Positions 46,243-56,481 of a stretch of DNA of 64,000 nucleotides are shown piece by piece (the first letter of the stretch is position 1; each line of letters opens with the position of its first letter). The stretch spans positions 1-64,000 of the forward strand of contig JAGPVT010000056.1 of NCBI GenBank assembly GCA_018066865.1, in the 5' to 3' direction. Both the position numbers and the translations under genes were made by a program. Source of the DNA: Marinobacter sp. GTDB lineage: Bacteria; Pseudomonadota; Gammaproteobacteria; Pseudomonadales; Oleiphilaceae. The notes beneath the pieces are model-generated. The model did not search any database, was not told where the DNA came from, and was given only the letters and a program-made list of their open reading frames with translations.

Positions 46243-47373
46243 TCACTGACCAAAGCGCTGTAACTGCATTTCCCGCAAGCGACTCAGAGTGCGGCGGAAC
46301 GGAAAAGCCAGCGCACCTGTGCTGTAGAGCTCGCTCAACGGCACTGCCGCTTCCAGGTACAGAGGAATACCTCGGTCGTAGCACTCATCTACCAATGCAA
46401 TAAACCGGCGTACGCCGTCATCCTGATGGGTCAATGCCGGCAACTTGCGATCTCCCGCCGCCACCTGAGTTACGCCATCCTCGGTTCCGCGAGCAATAGC
46501 CGTTTGCTGTCCGCCGCCTGTGAGCCGAGGCACTTCGCTTAAAAAAACATGGGAAAACCGATCACACAACTCGATAAAATCCGGCGCCGCCAGCTTCTGC
46601 TCGCATAGATCGCCATAACGGCACCATAAAACATGCTGGCTGCGCTGCACTACCTTGATATCACGGTGCCCAAGTCGTAAGGGCTCGCTGTGTGCCGGCT
46701 GCGGCCCCTCATTGAGCAATTTATTAAATGCGACTTTCAGAGCCCGCGGCTGGTTAACCCAATAGCGTTGATGCCGTTCTCCCGGATGCAGGCGGTGGTC
46801 CTCGCCACCATCAACACTGACTACCTCCATGCGCTTGTTGAGTGCTGCAATGGCTGGCATCAGCCGTTCACGATTAAAACCGTCTTCGTACAAATCATCG
46901 GGTGGCTGGTTAGATGTAGCCACCAATACCAAGTCTTGCGCAAAAAGTTTCTGAAACAATCCGCCTAACAACACCGCATCGCCGATGTCGCTGACAAACA
47001 ACTCGTCCAGACAAAGCACCCGCGCCTCGGCCGCCAACTCCTGCGCGAGCACACCAAGGGGATCCTCTTGCCCGGTTAACTGAAACAGGCGTTGGTGTAC
47101 CCAGCGCATAAAGTGGTGGAAGTGTTGCCTTCGTGCAGGCACAGCTAAAGCCTGATGAAAACGGTCCATCAGCCAGGTTTTTCCGCGCCCAACCGGGCCC
47201 CAAAGATACACTCCCTGGATGTCAGGCTGGCCAGCCTGCAATTGTTCATAGCAACGCTGCAAGCACAGGGTCGCCTGATGTTGGGCGAGATCATTTTTAA
47301 AGCCGGAGGTCAGTGCCTGTTGGTAGGCTTCGTAGGGAGAAAGCGCCGTTACCGTTGAGCTGAAAGGCTTCAT
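46243..47373 (-). CDS. zapE: Cell division protein ZapE (AFG1-like ATPase)
   Basis: A 376-residue AFG1-type P-loop ATPase. Walker A is GPVGRGKT (about 59-66), Walker B is VLCLDELFV (about 115-123), and sensor-1 is LVATSNQPPDDLYEDGF. ZapE binds FtsZ and acts in division under stress. GGAAGGA lies upstream of ATG 47373. It is preceded by kup on the opposite strand. Length and motifs match the family. Confidence 0.92.
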   Translation of the reverse strand: MKPFSSTVTALSPYEAYQQALTSGFKNDLAQHQATLCLQRCYEQLQAGQPDIQGVYLWGPVGRGKTWLMDRFHQALAVPARRQHFHHFMRWVHQRLFQLTGQEDPLGVLAQELAAEARVLCLDELFVSDIGDAVLLGGLFQKLFAQDLVLVATSNQPPDDLYEDGFNRERLMPAIAALNKRMEVVSVDGGEDHRLHPGERHQRYWVNQPRALKVAFNKLLNEGPQPAHSEPLRLGHRDIKVVQRSQHVLWCRYGDLCEQKLAAPDFIELCDRFSHVFLSEVPRLTGGGQQTAIARGTEDGVTQVAAGDRKLPALTHQDDGVRRFIALVDECYDRGIPLYLEAAVPLSELYSTGALAFPFRRTLSRLREMQLQRFGQ

Positions 47374-47541
47374 ATTGCGGCTTTTCCTTCCAAAATAGAC
47401 ATCTTGTTCCCGACCTTCAACAGATGAAAGAAAAGCACATCAAGAGATTAGTCGAACGGGGCGATCCAAAAAATGAAGGCCATGGTCCAACGACTAAACT
47501 ATTCTATAGAGAGTACCTGAATTCGAGAAGAAGGAAGGGAC

Positions 47542-49431
47542 ATGCCTGAATCTGAAGCGGCATCGAAACCTGGTCGCTCTGCGGTCGGCCTGGCAGTACT
47601 GGGCATCGTTTACGGCGATATAGGTACCAGCCCGATCTACGCCTTGCGTGAGTGTTTTCGCGGGATCAGTCCTGTGCCTATCACCGAGGCTAACATTCTT
47701 GGCATCCTGTCCTTGATCTTCTGGGCGCTTATCATTGTCATCTCTCTGAAATACATGATTTTTATCCTCCGCGCCAATAACCATGGCGAGGGCGGCATCT
47801 TCGCGTTGCTGGCTCTGTTACGGCCAGATCAGGATCAGGACAGCCGGTCCCGCCGCACATTAATTCTGATTGGCCTGTTCGGCGCTGGCCTACTCTATGG
47901 GGGCACCATGCTGACGCCGGCCATCTCGGTGCTCAGTGCTGTGGAGGGGCTGGAGGTCGCAGCACCGTCGCTGCACAAATACGTGTTGCCGATAACAATT
48001 ACCATTCTGGTGGTACTGTTTGCCATGCAGAAATTTGGTACCGCCAAGGTAGGGGCGATGTTCGGCCCAATCATGGTGGCCTGGTTTCTGACCCTGGCGG
48101 CGCTGGGACTGAACAGCATTATCGGGCATCCGGAAGTGCTCAATGCCGTGGCACCCTGGTACGCGGTGCAGTTTCTCGCGAGCAATCACTTGGCGGGCTT
48201 TCTGGCGCTGATAGGCGTATTCCTGGTGGTCACCGGCGGGGAAGCCCTGTACGCGGACCTGGGGCATTTTGGGGTAACTCCGATACGACTGGTCTGGTTC
48301 TGCTTCGTGTTACCGGCCCTGTTGCTGAACTATTTCGGCCAAGGGGCCTTGCTGCTGGACAAACCCGACGGATCCCTGCAGCCATTTTTTCATCTGGCAC
48401 CAGACTGGGCGCTGTTGCCACTGGTGGGCCTGGCCACGGCGGCGACCATCATTGCCTCACAGGCAGTGATCACCGGTGCCTTCTCTCTCACCCGGCAGGC
48501 GGTGCAACTCGGTTTTATGCCGCGTCTGCAGGTTCAGCAAACCTCCGAGTATTCCCACGGCCAGATTTACATGCCGGGTATCAACTGGTTTCTGATGATC
48601 GCAGCGATTGCCCTGGTGCTGACGTTCCGCTCATCCAACAACCTGGCGGCTGCATATGGTGTCAGTGTGAATGCCACCATGCTGGTGACCACCATTCTGG
48701 CCTTCAATGTGGCCCGGGAGCGAGGCGGCTGGAGCTTGGCCAAGGCGAGCGTTTTTCTGCTGGTATTCCTGACGGTTGACCTGGCGTTCCTCACCGCCAA
48801 TGCGGAAACCATTCCGCGTGGTGGTTGGTTTCCCGTGGCCATGGGGGCCATTATCTTCACCGTAATCGTGACCTGGCGCCGTGGTAACGAGCTTCTGCTC
48901 CGGTCCTACGAAGCCAATGCCATTACCATTGAAACCCTGCTGGGGCGCCTCGAACACGATCCACCCCAACGTGTGCCCGGTGCCGGCGTATTTTTTACCG
49001 CCCGGTCGGAAGAAGTCCCCATTGCCCTGATACAGCTAAAAAAACACAACATGCTGTTGCCTGAGACAGTCGTGATCGTCAACGTGAAAATGGCGCGTAA
49101 TCCGCGAGTACCCAATGATGAGCGCATGCAGGTCAAGGCATTCGGTCAGGGCCTGTATGAGGTCAAACTCAACTACGGCTTTATGCAGGGATTCAATATT
49201 CCATCGGATCTGTCCTACTGCATTGAACATCGCAGTTTACCGATAGATCTGGACGACACTACCTATTTCGTGGGCCGGATATCGGTGATTGCTGACCGAA
49301 AAAAAGACGGCATGATGGCCTGGCGCGACAAACTCTTTGCGTTCATGGTCCGTAATACCCTGCATGCGACATCGCTTTACCGGATTCCCTCTGGCCGGCT
49401 GATTGAAATCGGGCTACCGTTGGGTATTTAA
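47542..49431 (+). CDS. kup: Kup low-affinity potassium transporter
   Basis: A 629-residue K+/H+ symporter of the KUP family with about 12 helices. It has the N-terminal signature GIVYGDIGTSPIYALRECF, plus GGTMLTPAISVLSAVEGLE near residue 113 and GGEALYADLGHFG near residue 232. The C-terminal third (about 470-629) is the cytoplasmic domain. AGAAGGAAGG lies before ATG 47542. It is divergent from zapE. Confidence 0.93.
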   Translation: MPESEAASKPGRSAVGLAVLGIVYGDIGTSPIYALRECFRGISPVPITEANILGILSLIFWALIIVISLKYMIFILRANNHGEGGIFALLALLRPDQDQDSRSRRTLILIGLFGAGLLYGGTMLTPAISVLSAVEGLEVAAPSLHKYVLPITITILVVLFAMQKFGTAKVGAMFGPIMVAWFLTLAALGLNSIIGHPEVLNAVAPWYAVQFLASNHLAGFLALIGVFLVVTGGEALYADLGHFGVTPIRLVWFCFVLPALLLNYFGQGALLLDKPDGSLQPFFHLAPDWALLPLVGLATAATIIASQAVITGAFSLTRQAVQLGFMPRLQVQQTSEYSHGQIYMPGINWFLMIAAIALVLTFRSSNNLAAAYGVSVNATMLVTTILAFNVARERGGWSLAKASVFLLVFLTVDLAFLTANAETIPRGGWFPVAMGAIIFTVIVTWRRGNELLLRSYEANAITIETLLGRLEHDPPQRVPGAGVFFTARSEEVPIALIQLKKHNMLLPETVVIVNVKMARNPRVPNDERMQVKAFGQGLYEVKLNYGFMQGFNIPSDLSYCIEHRSLPIDLDDTTYFVGRISVIADRKKDGMMAWRDKLFAFMVRNTLHATSLYRIPSGRLIEIGLPLGI

Positions 49432-49478
49432 TTGGGCCCAACATATAAACTCTCAGTCGCCGCTATTCTGGTGGCGAG

Positions 49479-51947
49479 ATGTCTGACGCAACTCACGATA
49501 CAAAAGGTGCAGAAATGGCGGAAGCCAGTCCCGGACAAAAGTTCCAAGAACTCAGAACCCGGTACATTGCCGGCCTGCCCGACCGCATGGGAAAACTTGG
49601 AGATTCCTGGAACCGACTCCTGTACGTCAGCTGGAACCCAAAGGCGCTGGAGTTCATGTACCAAAGCGCCCACAAGCTGACCGGGAGTGGCGCCACCTTT
49701 CAATTTCCAGAGATCAGCAATACAGCACGAATACTTGAAGAACAGCTACAGGTGTTACTGGCAAAATCCGATGCCACCTCCACGGAGCGTCAGCAAATCG
49801 AAAACTCACTCAAAGCGCTCGAACGCGCCATTGAGGAGGCCTCTCGCGCGGGCCCCAACAATGAGATGCCCGCTTTCGTGTCACAAACCGTCATGGAGAA
49901 ACACCAAACGCACCGCATCGCCGTTATTGAAGACGATGAAAACCAGGCCGCTTACCTGAAGAACTGGCTGGAACAACAAGGTTATTACGCTGAAACGTTT
50001 GAGGACCCAGAGACCTACACCCAGCGAATCGGCGGCCACTTTCATCACCTGATTCTACTGGACATCAGCTTTCCCCAAGACGCTCTGGAAGGCATCGACT
50101 GGCTGGAGCGCATGAAATGCCAGGCAGGCACCAATACTCCGGTGATTATGATGTCTGCCCGAAGCGATATGGTCGCGCGCATGCGGGCGCTCCGCGCTGG
50201 CGCAGACATCTACCTGACCAAACCTATCGACATGGGAGTGCTCGAAAAGCGCATCCACCAGTTGCTGGATAACGCCCGCCCCGTCCAACCAAGGGTGCTC
50301 TGGGTGGACGACGACACCGACCTTCTCGCTTACTACAAATCCATGCTGTCCGAGGAAGGCTATGAAGTAGAGGGCCTGAGCCAACCGGTGCGCGTTTTGG
50401 AGCGCATCGAACAATTCCAGCCGGACGCCATCGTACTGGACCACGACATGCCCGGCTGCCAAGGCATAGAGTTGGCAAAGGTGCTCAGGCAGGATGCCGA
50501 CTACATGACCATTCCGATTCTTTTCGTATCGGCCTCGCCAGAAGCACGGGAGCTGCTCGAACAGCACAGTATTGCAGGCAACGATTTCTTCCAGAAGCCG
50601 CTGGAAAATGAACTGTTCCTGAGCTCATTGCGCCGTCACCTGATGAACGCCAAACTTATTGCCGCACGCATCAATCTGATCAGCCAGCGCAAGGAATCCC
50701 GCGGCCTGCAGAACTACGACTACTTCCTGACCGAACTCGTGGACCTTCTGGCCAAAATCGAAAGCGACCAACAGGATCAGGCGCACTACCTGGTGCAGGC
50801 AAGCGTAGACCGGCACGAGTATCTGCGGGCCCAGCATGGTGCCCGCGCCATGGCGAACCTGAGCGCACGCATGGAAAAGCATTTCGCGGAACAACTCGCC
50901 GTTGGGGATTCGGGCTGTGCTCTTGGAGGCGGCAGCTTCCTGTTTCTGGTGACAGCGCGTGCTGCCGATGATTGCAAAACCTTCCTCGAGCGCTTCCATC
51001 ACAAATTGAACAATCCCGCCTGGGCTATAGAAAATACCTCCGACCCCGTCACCCTGAGCCTGGGCGCGCTGACCCTGAATCATGCCATGGATGAAGACAA
51101 GGCACTGATCGAGGTGGAAAAAGCCTGCAGCAAAGCCATGCAGTCCGGTAGCAACAATCTGATATGGCAACAGGCGACCGAACGGCCACCCGAATCCAGA
51201 TTGGATGATCACATCAAAGAATTGATAGCGGCGCAGGCCTTCAAGCTTCACTACCAGCCCATCGTCAACATGGAAACGGGCGGCACCCTTTTTGAGGCAC
51301 TCGTGCGATTGGTAGACGAAGACAATGCGGTGTATTTGCCCGGCCAATTCCTGCCGTGGTTACCTGAAGGCAGCAGGGGCCCATTCTACGCGCTGGATCG
51401 CTGGGTGATTCAACACGCTGTAGAAGGCCTCACACACTTGGATGGCAAAGCCTCCGCCAGCTATTCGGTAAGCGTAAAACTGTCCTCCCCCATGGTTGAC
51501 GTGGAACATTTGCTGACGGTGCTCAGTAGCGCGATACGCGAAAATCGCATTAAGGGCAATCGTCGCATCTACCTGGCATTGTCGAGTCCGACCGTATTAA
51601 AAGATGTGCCCAGAGCAAAAAAGATAGCGAAACTGGTCCAGGCCATGGGCTGTGGGCTGGTCATCGAACACGTTGCCACGGATACCGCCTCGGTGGAGCT
51701 ACTAAAAGAACTGGGCTCAGTGGATTTCGTGAAACTAGTACCGGCACTCGGCGCCAGTGCCCAACAAACTCCGGCTCTGGAGCAACTGCTGCACCAACTC
51801 AAAAGCGCCTTCAGCTCCAACCTGCAAATTGTTGTAACCGGCGTAGAAGACGCCAAAGCGCTGTCCTGGTTCTGGGAGCGTGGCATTCGCAACTTCCAGG
51901 GATACTTCATCCAGGAGCCGAAGGGGGCAATGAATTACGAGCTATGA
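49479..51947 (+). CDS. Hpt-REC-REC response regulator with degenerate GGDEF and EAL domains
   Basis: An 822-residue signalling protein. An Hpt domain carries phospho-accepting His65 in HKLTGSG. REC1 (about 145-265) has Asp195 and Lys248; REC2 (about 271-390) has Asp321 and Lys373. A GGDEF-like domain (about 410-565) has GGGSF instead of GGDEF, so it should not cyclise GTP. The EAL-like domain (about 580-820) keeps EALVRL (606-611) but lacks the usual Asn-Glu-Asp metal ligands later on (LALSSP, LVIEHV). It probably relays a phosphate and acts through protein contacts or c-di-GMP binding. It lies 48 bases behind kup. Confidence 0.85.
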   Translation: MSDATHDTKGAEMAEASPGQKFQELRTRYIAGLPDRMGKLGDSWNRLLYVSWNPKALEFMYQSAHKLTGSGATFQFPEISNTARILEEQLQVLLAKSDATSTERQQIENSLKALERAIEEASRAGPNNEMPAFVSQTVMEKHQTHRIAVIEDDENQAAYLKNWLEQQGYYAETFEDPETYTQRIGGHFHHLILLDISFPQDALEGIDWLERMKCQAGTNTPVIMMSARSDMVARMRALRAGADIYLTKPIDMGVLEKRIHQLLDNARPVQPRVLWVDDDTDLLAYYKSMLSEEGYEVEGLSQPVRVLERIEQFQPDAIVLDHDMPGCQGIELAKVLRQDADYMTIPILFVSASPEARELLEQHSIAGNDFFQKPLENELFLSSLRRHLMNAKLIAARINLISQRKESRGLQNYDYFLTELVDLLAKIESDQQDQAHYLVQASVDRHEYLRAQHGARAMANLSARMEKHFAEQLAVGDSGCALGGGSFLFLVTARAADDCKTFLERFHHKLNNPAWAIENTSDPVTLSLGALTLNHAMDEDKALIEVEKACSKAMQSGSNNLIWQQATERPPESRLDDHIKELIAAQAFKLHYQPIVNMETGGTLFEALVRLVDEDNAVYLPGQFLPWLPEGSRGPFYALDRWVIQHAVEGLTHLDGKASASYSVSVKLSSPMVDVEHLLTVLSSAIRENRIKGNRRIYLALSSPTVLKDVPRAKKIAKLVQAMGCGLVIEHVATDTASVELLKELGSVDFVKLVPALGASAQQTPALEQLLHQLKSAFSSNLQIVVTGVEDAKALSWFWERGIRNFQGYFIQEPKGAMNYEL

Positions 51948-51983
51948 TCTTCGCAGAGAGTCTGCGACCTAAACCCAAAGTGC

Positions 51984-53000
51984 TCAATACCCACTCCCCC
52001 CCGGGCCAGTGAGGCCTCCGGGCAGAACAGAAGCCTCCCCAACAGACGTATTGCGGGGCGCATGCTTCCGGATCGTCCAGAGCACCCCACTGATCATCAG
52101 GGCAATCGCAACCATCTCCAGCACTCTTGGCGCCCGGGCCTCGTACACAAATCCATAGAACAGTGCGAACAGAGGCTCAAACACAAACACCTGCCCCGTT
52201 AAGGTCAGCGGGAGACGCCGGGATGCGCCATTCCACAAAGCGTTCGCAACCAACGAGCCGGCAATGCCGATACCACCGCTGACCAGCCAGAACACTTGCC
52301 CGTCCCGGTGCACGACGATCTTCTCTAATACGTCGGCATGAGGTTCCGCGGCCGAAGAACCACCGCCCCAAATCACTCCAGCCAGCACCAAAGCCCAAAG
52401 CCCAGACGCCAGGCCCGTCAGGTAGGACCATTGTTGGCTGGAAACACCCGTAACAGACTTAAGTGCCCGAGCGTTCAGCACTGCAAACAGGCTCCAGCTT
52501 GCCAATGCAGCAAAGGCAAAGGTTAGCCCCAGAACAACATCAATCAGATTGTTTGGTGTGGCCGAGATACTGCCCAGCACATCCAGGTTGATACAAGCCA
52601 CGCCGGCGAAGATCAGTACCAGGGGCCACGCCAGTTGCCGGAGGGGGACAGCGCCGTGATCATGTCGCCCCCATACCGTCACCACCACCGGCACAAGACC
52701 AACGATCAGAGAGGCAGGTGCAATGCCTACCTTCTGGATCGACGCCGCCAAGAGTGCAAAAAAGGCAACATTTCCACAGGCACCAAGCAACAACAGCAAC
52801 CTAACATCGGATGCGGTGAGACGCTCCGGTAAGGTACGGACGAACGGAAGCAGACAGACCAGTGAAACCGCTCCATAAACCAAAAACCGGCCAGCGGCAA
52901 TTTCAAGAGCGCTGAACGCACTCAGCACCAGCGGGCTTAAAAAAACCAGACCCCAGCAGGCTCCGGCCGCAGCACCCAGCAGCACTCCCGTTCGAATCAT
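51984..53000 (-). CDS. EamA/DMT-family transporter
   Basis: A 338-residue inner-membrane protein with ten helices in two EamA repeats. ATG 53000 (MIRTGVLLGAAAGACWG) has AGGGG upstream; the longer open frame overlaps the divergent regulator start. The SLIVGLVPVVVTVWGRH loop closes the first repeat near residue 107. The substrate is unknown. The divergent LysR gene 187 bases away is a likely regulator. Confidence 0.86.
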   Translation of the reverse strand: MIRTGVLLGAAAGACWGLVFLSPLVLSAFSALEIAAGRFLVYGAVSLVCLLPFVRTLPERLTASDVRLLLLLGACGNVAFFALLAASIQKVGIAPASLIVGLVPVVVTVWGRHDHGAVPLRQLAWPLVLIFAGVACINLDVLGSISATPNNLIDVVLGLTFAFAALASWSLFAVLNARALKSVTGVSSQQWSYLTGLASGLWALVLAGVIWGGGSSAAEPHADVLEKIVVHRDGQVFWLVSGGIGIAGSLVANALWNGASRRLPLTLTGQVFVFEPLFALFYGFVYEARAPRVLEMVAIALMISGVLWTIRKHAPRNTSVGEASVLPGGLTGPGGSGY

Positions 53001-53186
53001 GTTTACTACCCCTCGGATTGGATAATCAAGAAGGAGTAACTCTACCGGCTCTGGCCCTGTGGTCAGTAGCGACAATACAGCATGGGGGTATGCCATACTG
53101 GCATGGCTGGAGGGCTGTCTTTCCAGGCATCACTGGCGCAAAATAATCAGCAGACATTCACTCACCACCGCCCCAGGATCTACCTG

Positions 53187-54071
53187 TTGATCACCAAGCT
53201 TAAACGTCTTCCGCCAATCCATGCCCTGTCAGCGTTTGAGGCAGTCGCCCGGCACGGCAGCTTTTCCTCAGCGGCCGAGGAGCTTCACCTCAGCCAAAGC
53301 GCTGTCAGCAAACAAGTCAGGACACTTGAGAAGCACACCCGCTCGCCGGTTTTTCGCAGGCACGCCCGGGGCATTGAGCTAACATCCACCGGCACCGCCT
53401 TACTGCAGGAAATCCAGCCCGCGTTGGCACAGTTATCCAGCGGTATTGAACGAATTCGTCAGCGGCACGATGCCAATACGGTAAACGTGATTGCAACCCA
53501 CGCGGTATCCCATTACTGGCTGTTTCCGAAGGTCATTGCGTTTAATCGTGAGCACCCGGACATCACAGTGAGCATCCAGTCCGACAATGCCATTTCGCCA
53601 GCGGTCATTAACGAGTATGACTTCGGCATTATCTTTGGCCGCGGAGGTTGGCCAGGCTTGGATGTGCAGCCCTTATTCGCTGAACGCGTCTATCCAGTCT
53701 GCCGTTCGGACCTTGAGCTACCGGAACTCCAAACGTTGGCGGACTTGAAAGAACTGCCGCTGATCGAACTGGATTCCAGTGCCTGGGATTGCATCGACTG
53801 GGTGGATTGGTTCGCCCACTTCAACGAGGAGTACACGCCTCGACCCCACAGCCTGAAATTCAATCAGGTATCCCTCAGTTACCGCGCCGCACTGGAGGGC
53901 CTGGGCGTGAGCCTCGGTTGGGATTTCATGGTTGCCCAAGCAATCAGCGAAGGTCGGCTACGACGGGTGGGCGAGTTTGTTTACGACTCCGGTAAGTATG
54001 ATTTTTTGGTGCACGGGATCAAGGAGCCGCTGAAGCCGGCCGCACAAACTTTTAAGGAATGGCTGTCATAA
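53187..54071 (+). CDS. LysR-type transcriptional regulator (GcvA-like)
   Basis: A 294-residue LysR regulator. I start it at TTG 53187, with AGGA eight bases upstream, because this gives a family-typical N-terminus (ITKLKRLPPIHALSAFEAVA). An ATG at 53082 in frame would add 35 unrelated residues. The winged helix (about 8-65) contains SFSSAAEELHLSQSAVSKQVRTLE, and the C-terminal ligand domain follows. It is divergent from the EamA transporter and probably controls it. Confidence 0.85.
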   Translation: MITKLKRLPPIHALSAFEAVARHGSFSSAAEELHLSQSAVSKQVRTLEKHTRSPVFRRHARGIELTSTGTALLQEIQPALAQLSSGIERIRQRHDANTVNVIATHAVSHYWLFPKVIAFNREHPDITVSIQSDNAISPAVINEYDFGIIFGRGGWPGLDVQPLFAERVYPVCRSDLELPELQTLADLKELPLIELDSSAWDCIDWVDWFAHFNEEYTPRPHSLKFNQVSLSYRAALEGLGVSLGWDFMVAQAISEGRLRRVGEFVYDSGKYDFLVHGIKEPLKPAAQTFKEWLS

Positions 54072-54088
54072 TTGCTGGTTGGGGTTTT

Positions 54089-55222
54089 TTATTTCAGCCC
54101 TGAAATAAGCCTGGCCAGTTGTTCGGTCGTGTTCTCGAGGTAGAGCGCGGCGTTAGCGATAGCGTCGTCTTTACTGATTGGCCCCGGGGCGATCGAGAAA
54201 ACCGCCGTAATGCCTGCTTCATGAATGGCTGTCATATCGCCCTCCCCCAACTTGCCAGCAAGGCCAATAACAGGCACATGGTAGTGTTGTGCCAGTTTGG
54301 CGACACCTGTTGGTGTTTTTCCCGACGCGCTTTGGCCGTCAATAGCCCCTTCGGCCGTAATCACCAGATCGGCTGCCTGCATGTGTGCTTCCATATCCAC
54401 GGCTGACATCACCAACTCAATGCCGGGCTTCAGGAGCCCACCGAGGATACCAGCGACGGCTCCGCCAATACCGCCGGCAGCGCCACTTCCTGCAAAGCTT
54501 CTTATGTTGTAACCGCTTTTCTCCACGCACTGGGCGAAATGGCAAAGATTGTTGTCGAGCACCCTGACATCGTCTGGCGAGGCACCTTTTTGCGGCCCGA
54601 ATACCGCCGCAGCACCCAGATCACCGAGCAGGGGATTAGTAACATCACAAGCCACCACGATGCGTATACCCGCCAGACGGGCCTTAGCTTCGGCAAGATC
54701 AAAGTGGCTGATATGCTGTAGCCCCTCACCACCGGGTGGTATGGGGTGGCCGTTGTCGTCCAGCAGTTGCGCGCCCATCGCCTGCAGCAAACCCGCACCA
54801 CCATCGGTGGTGGCACTGCCACCAAGGCAAACGATGAGCGTCTCTGGCTGGTGTTCCAGGGCGGCCATGATGAGCTCACCGGTGCCATAACTGGATGCTG
54901 TCATCGCATTGCGGTCTGCTTCGGCCACACAGTGCAGGCCGCTGGCCTCAGCGACTTCAACAATGGCGGTTTTCCCATCCTCTATCAGTCCGTAACTGGC
55001 GTTGACAGGAGCGCCGGAAGGCCCGGTTACGCGTGTTCGGTGCAGTGTGCCGCGCATTGCCCCCACAAGAGTGGCTGTCGTGCCTTCGCCGCCATCTGCC
55101 AGAGGTATTTTAACCACCTGATCAGCCGGAGCACCGCGCAACCAACCGGCGGCAATGGCATCAGCGACGGCTTCTGCCGTTAGGCACTCTTTGAATGAGT
55201 CAGGGGCAATGAGTACACGCAT
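54089..55222 (-). CDS. glxK: Glycerate 2-kinase (GlxK/GarK type)
   Basis: A 377-residue glycerate kinase of the GlxK/GarK family, phosphorylating D-glycerate for entry into glycolysis. The start MRVLIAPDSFKECLTA is the family signature, LIVCLGGSATTDGGAGLLQAMGA near residue 132 is the active-site loop, and VITAEGAIDGQS is near residue 287. It is complete and in frame. It sits downstream of gntP-like and cdaR-like genes, the usual glycerate cluster, but both of those are broken here. Confidence 0.9.
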   Translation of the reverse strand: MRVLIAPDSFKECLTAEAVADAIAAGWLRGAPADQVVKIPLADGGEGTTATLVGAMRGTLHRTRVTGPSGAPVNASYGLIEDGKTAIVEVAEASGLHCVAEADRNAMTASSYGTGELIMAALEHQPETLIVCLGGSATTDGGAGLLQAMGAQLLDDNGHPIPPGGEGLQHISHFDLAEAKARLAGIRIVVACDVTNPLLGDLGAAAVFGPQKGASPDDVRVLDNNLCHFAQCVEKSGYNIRSFAGSGAAGGIGGAVAGILGGLLKPGIELVMSAVDMEAHMQAADLVITAEGAIDGQSASGKTPTGVAKLAQHYHVPVIGLAGKLGEGDMTAIHEAGITAVFSIAPGPISKDDAIANAALYLENTTEQLARLISGLK

Positions 55223-55267
55223 GCTGCGTCCTTACCAGTAAGTTGTTTAAAGTATCGCTAAGGGCGC

Positions 55268-56331
55268 TTACAGCACCATCATTGATACCAGCCACACCGC
55301 ACTAATTGTCACTAACCCCATAAACAGCGTTGCTGCTGTGTGTGAGCGATACGCCGTTGCGACGTCCATTTTACTGAACTGGGATACTACCCAAAAATAG
55401 CTGTCGTTCGCGTGGGAAACGGTCATGGCACCGGCGCCGAGACAACCAGACCTTTTTCGGTGTGACGGGCAAACTCTTTGAGCTTTTCGTTGCCTTGAAT
55501 CAACAGCAACGCAAACCCAAGGCCAATCAACAAGGCATTCAGTGGCTTACCGAGAAAGTTCAGTACTTCATACAAAGCACCATCACCCAAGGGGGCGGTG
55601 GGGTAACTGGCTACTGAGCCCAGACAAATCAGCGCGATAGGGACAAAAATAGGGGCAAAAGCTTTCCAAGGGCCAGGCAGTTCGCCGTAATGCTCTTTGC
55701 CTTCCTGAAATGCTTCCTCTGCCAGTTCAAGTTCTGTACTGAGCAGGTTACGTGAAAAATACGCCCAAACCAAACCCGCTATCGCCGCGATTATGGCAAA
55801 ACCAAGGCCGACGCCAATAACCAGGCCCAGATTGCCCGCTGCCGCAATCGGACCGGGTGTGGGTGGTACCAGGGTATGGGTTGCAAACAGACCCGTCGAA
55901 AGCGCCACCGTCATGGCTACGGGGGATACGCTCAAGGTTCTCGCCATAGAGCGCTTCAGACTGTTTAGAATGACGAAACCGGAATCACAAAACACCGGAA
56001 TGGACACAATAAAACCAACGATGGACATCGTCATCGTGGGAAACTTCTTGCCCAAAAACTTAATGATGGTTTCAGCCATCACAATAGCGGCACCGGTGCG
56101 CTCAAGAATGACGCCTATGATGGTACCCAAAACAATAACAAGGCCGATGTAGCCGAGAATTTTGCCAAAACCACCACGTATCGTTGATTCAATGGAGTCG
56201 AAGGGTAGGCCAAATGCAAAAGCGGCGATGAACGATGCCAGCAAAAGCGTAATAAAAGGGTTGAGGCGCAATTTACTCGTTGCGAACACAATGAACGCAA
56301 TAAGAGCGATTAAAATTAAAACCATGTACAT
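55268..56331 (-). pseudogene. GntP-family glycerate/gluconate permease, internally deleted and frameshifted
   Basis: The N-terminal 296 codons from ATG 56331 are a normal GntP permease start (good GGAG ribosome site). They then run out of frame after HTEKGLV and stop at 55423. In another frame the minus strand encodes GAGAMTVSHANDSYFWVVSQ down to TAA 55268, the conserved C-terminal end of the family. Full GntP proteins are about 450 residues; about 90 residues and the frame are lost at the junction near 55440. The gene cannot make a complete transporter. Confidence 0.85.
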
Positions 56332-56481
56332 AGGAAATCTCCGGCATCGCCTTAATTATTATTTTTCCGATGAGGGAACTTGGTTCAAGCCCTGAGCTTA
56401 GAAGCTGAGCGAAGATTCGTCTTTAGACAGACGGCCTGATATTCAAGCAATCAGTTGCCGATTTCTGTGCATCTGTACAAA

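Noticed and set aside
47448-47497. 7-bp inverted repeat (ttagtcg/cgactaa) upstream of kup
   Set aside because: Short arms with a 36-base spacer; could be chance.
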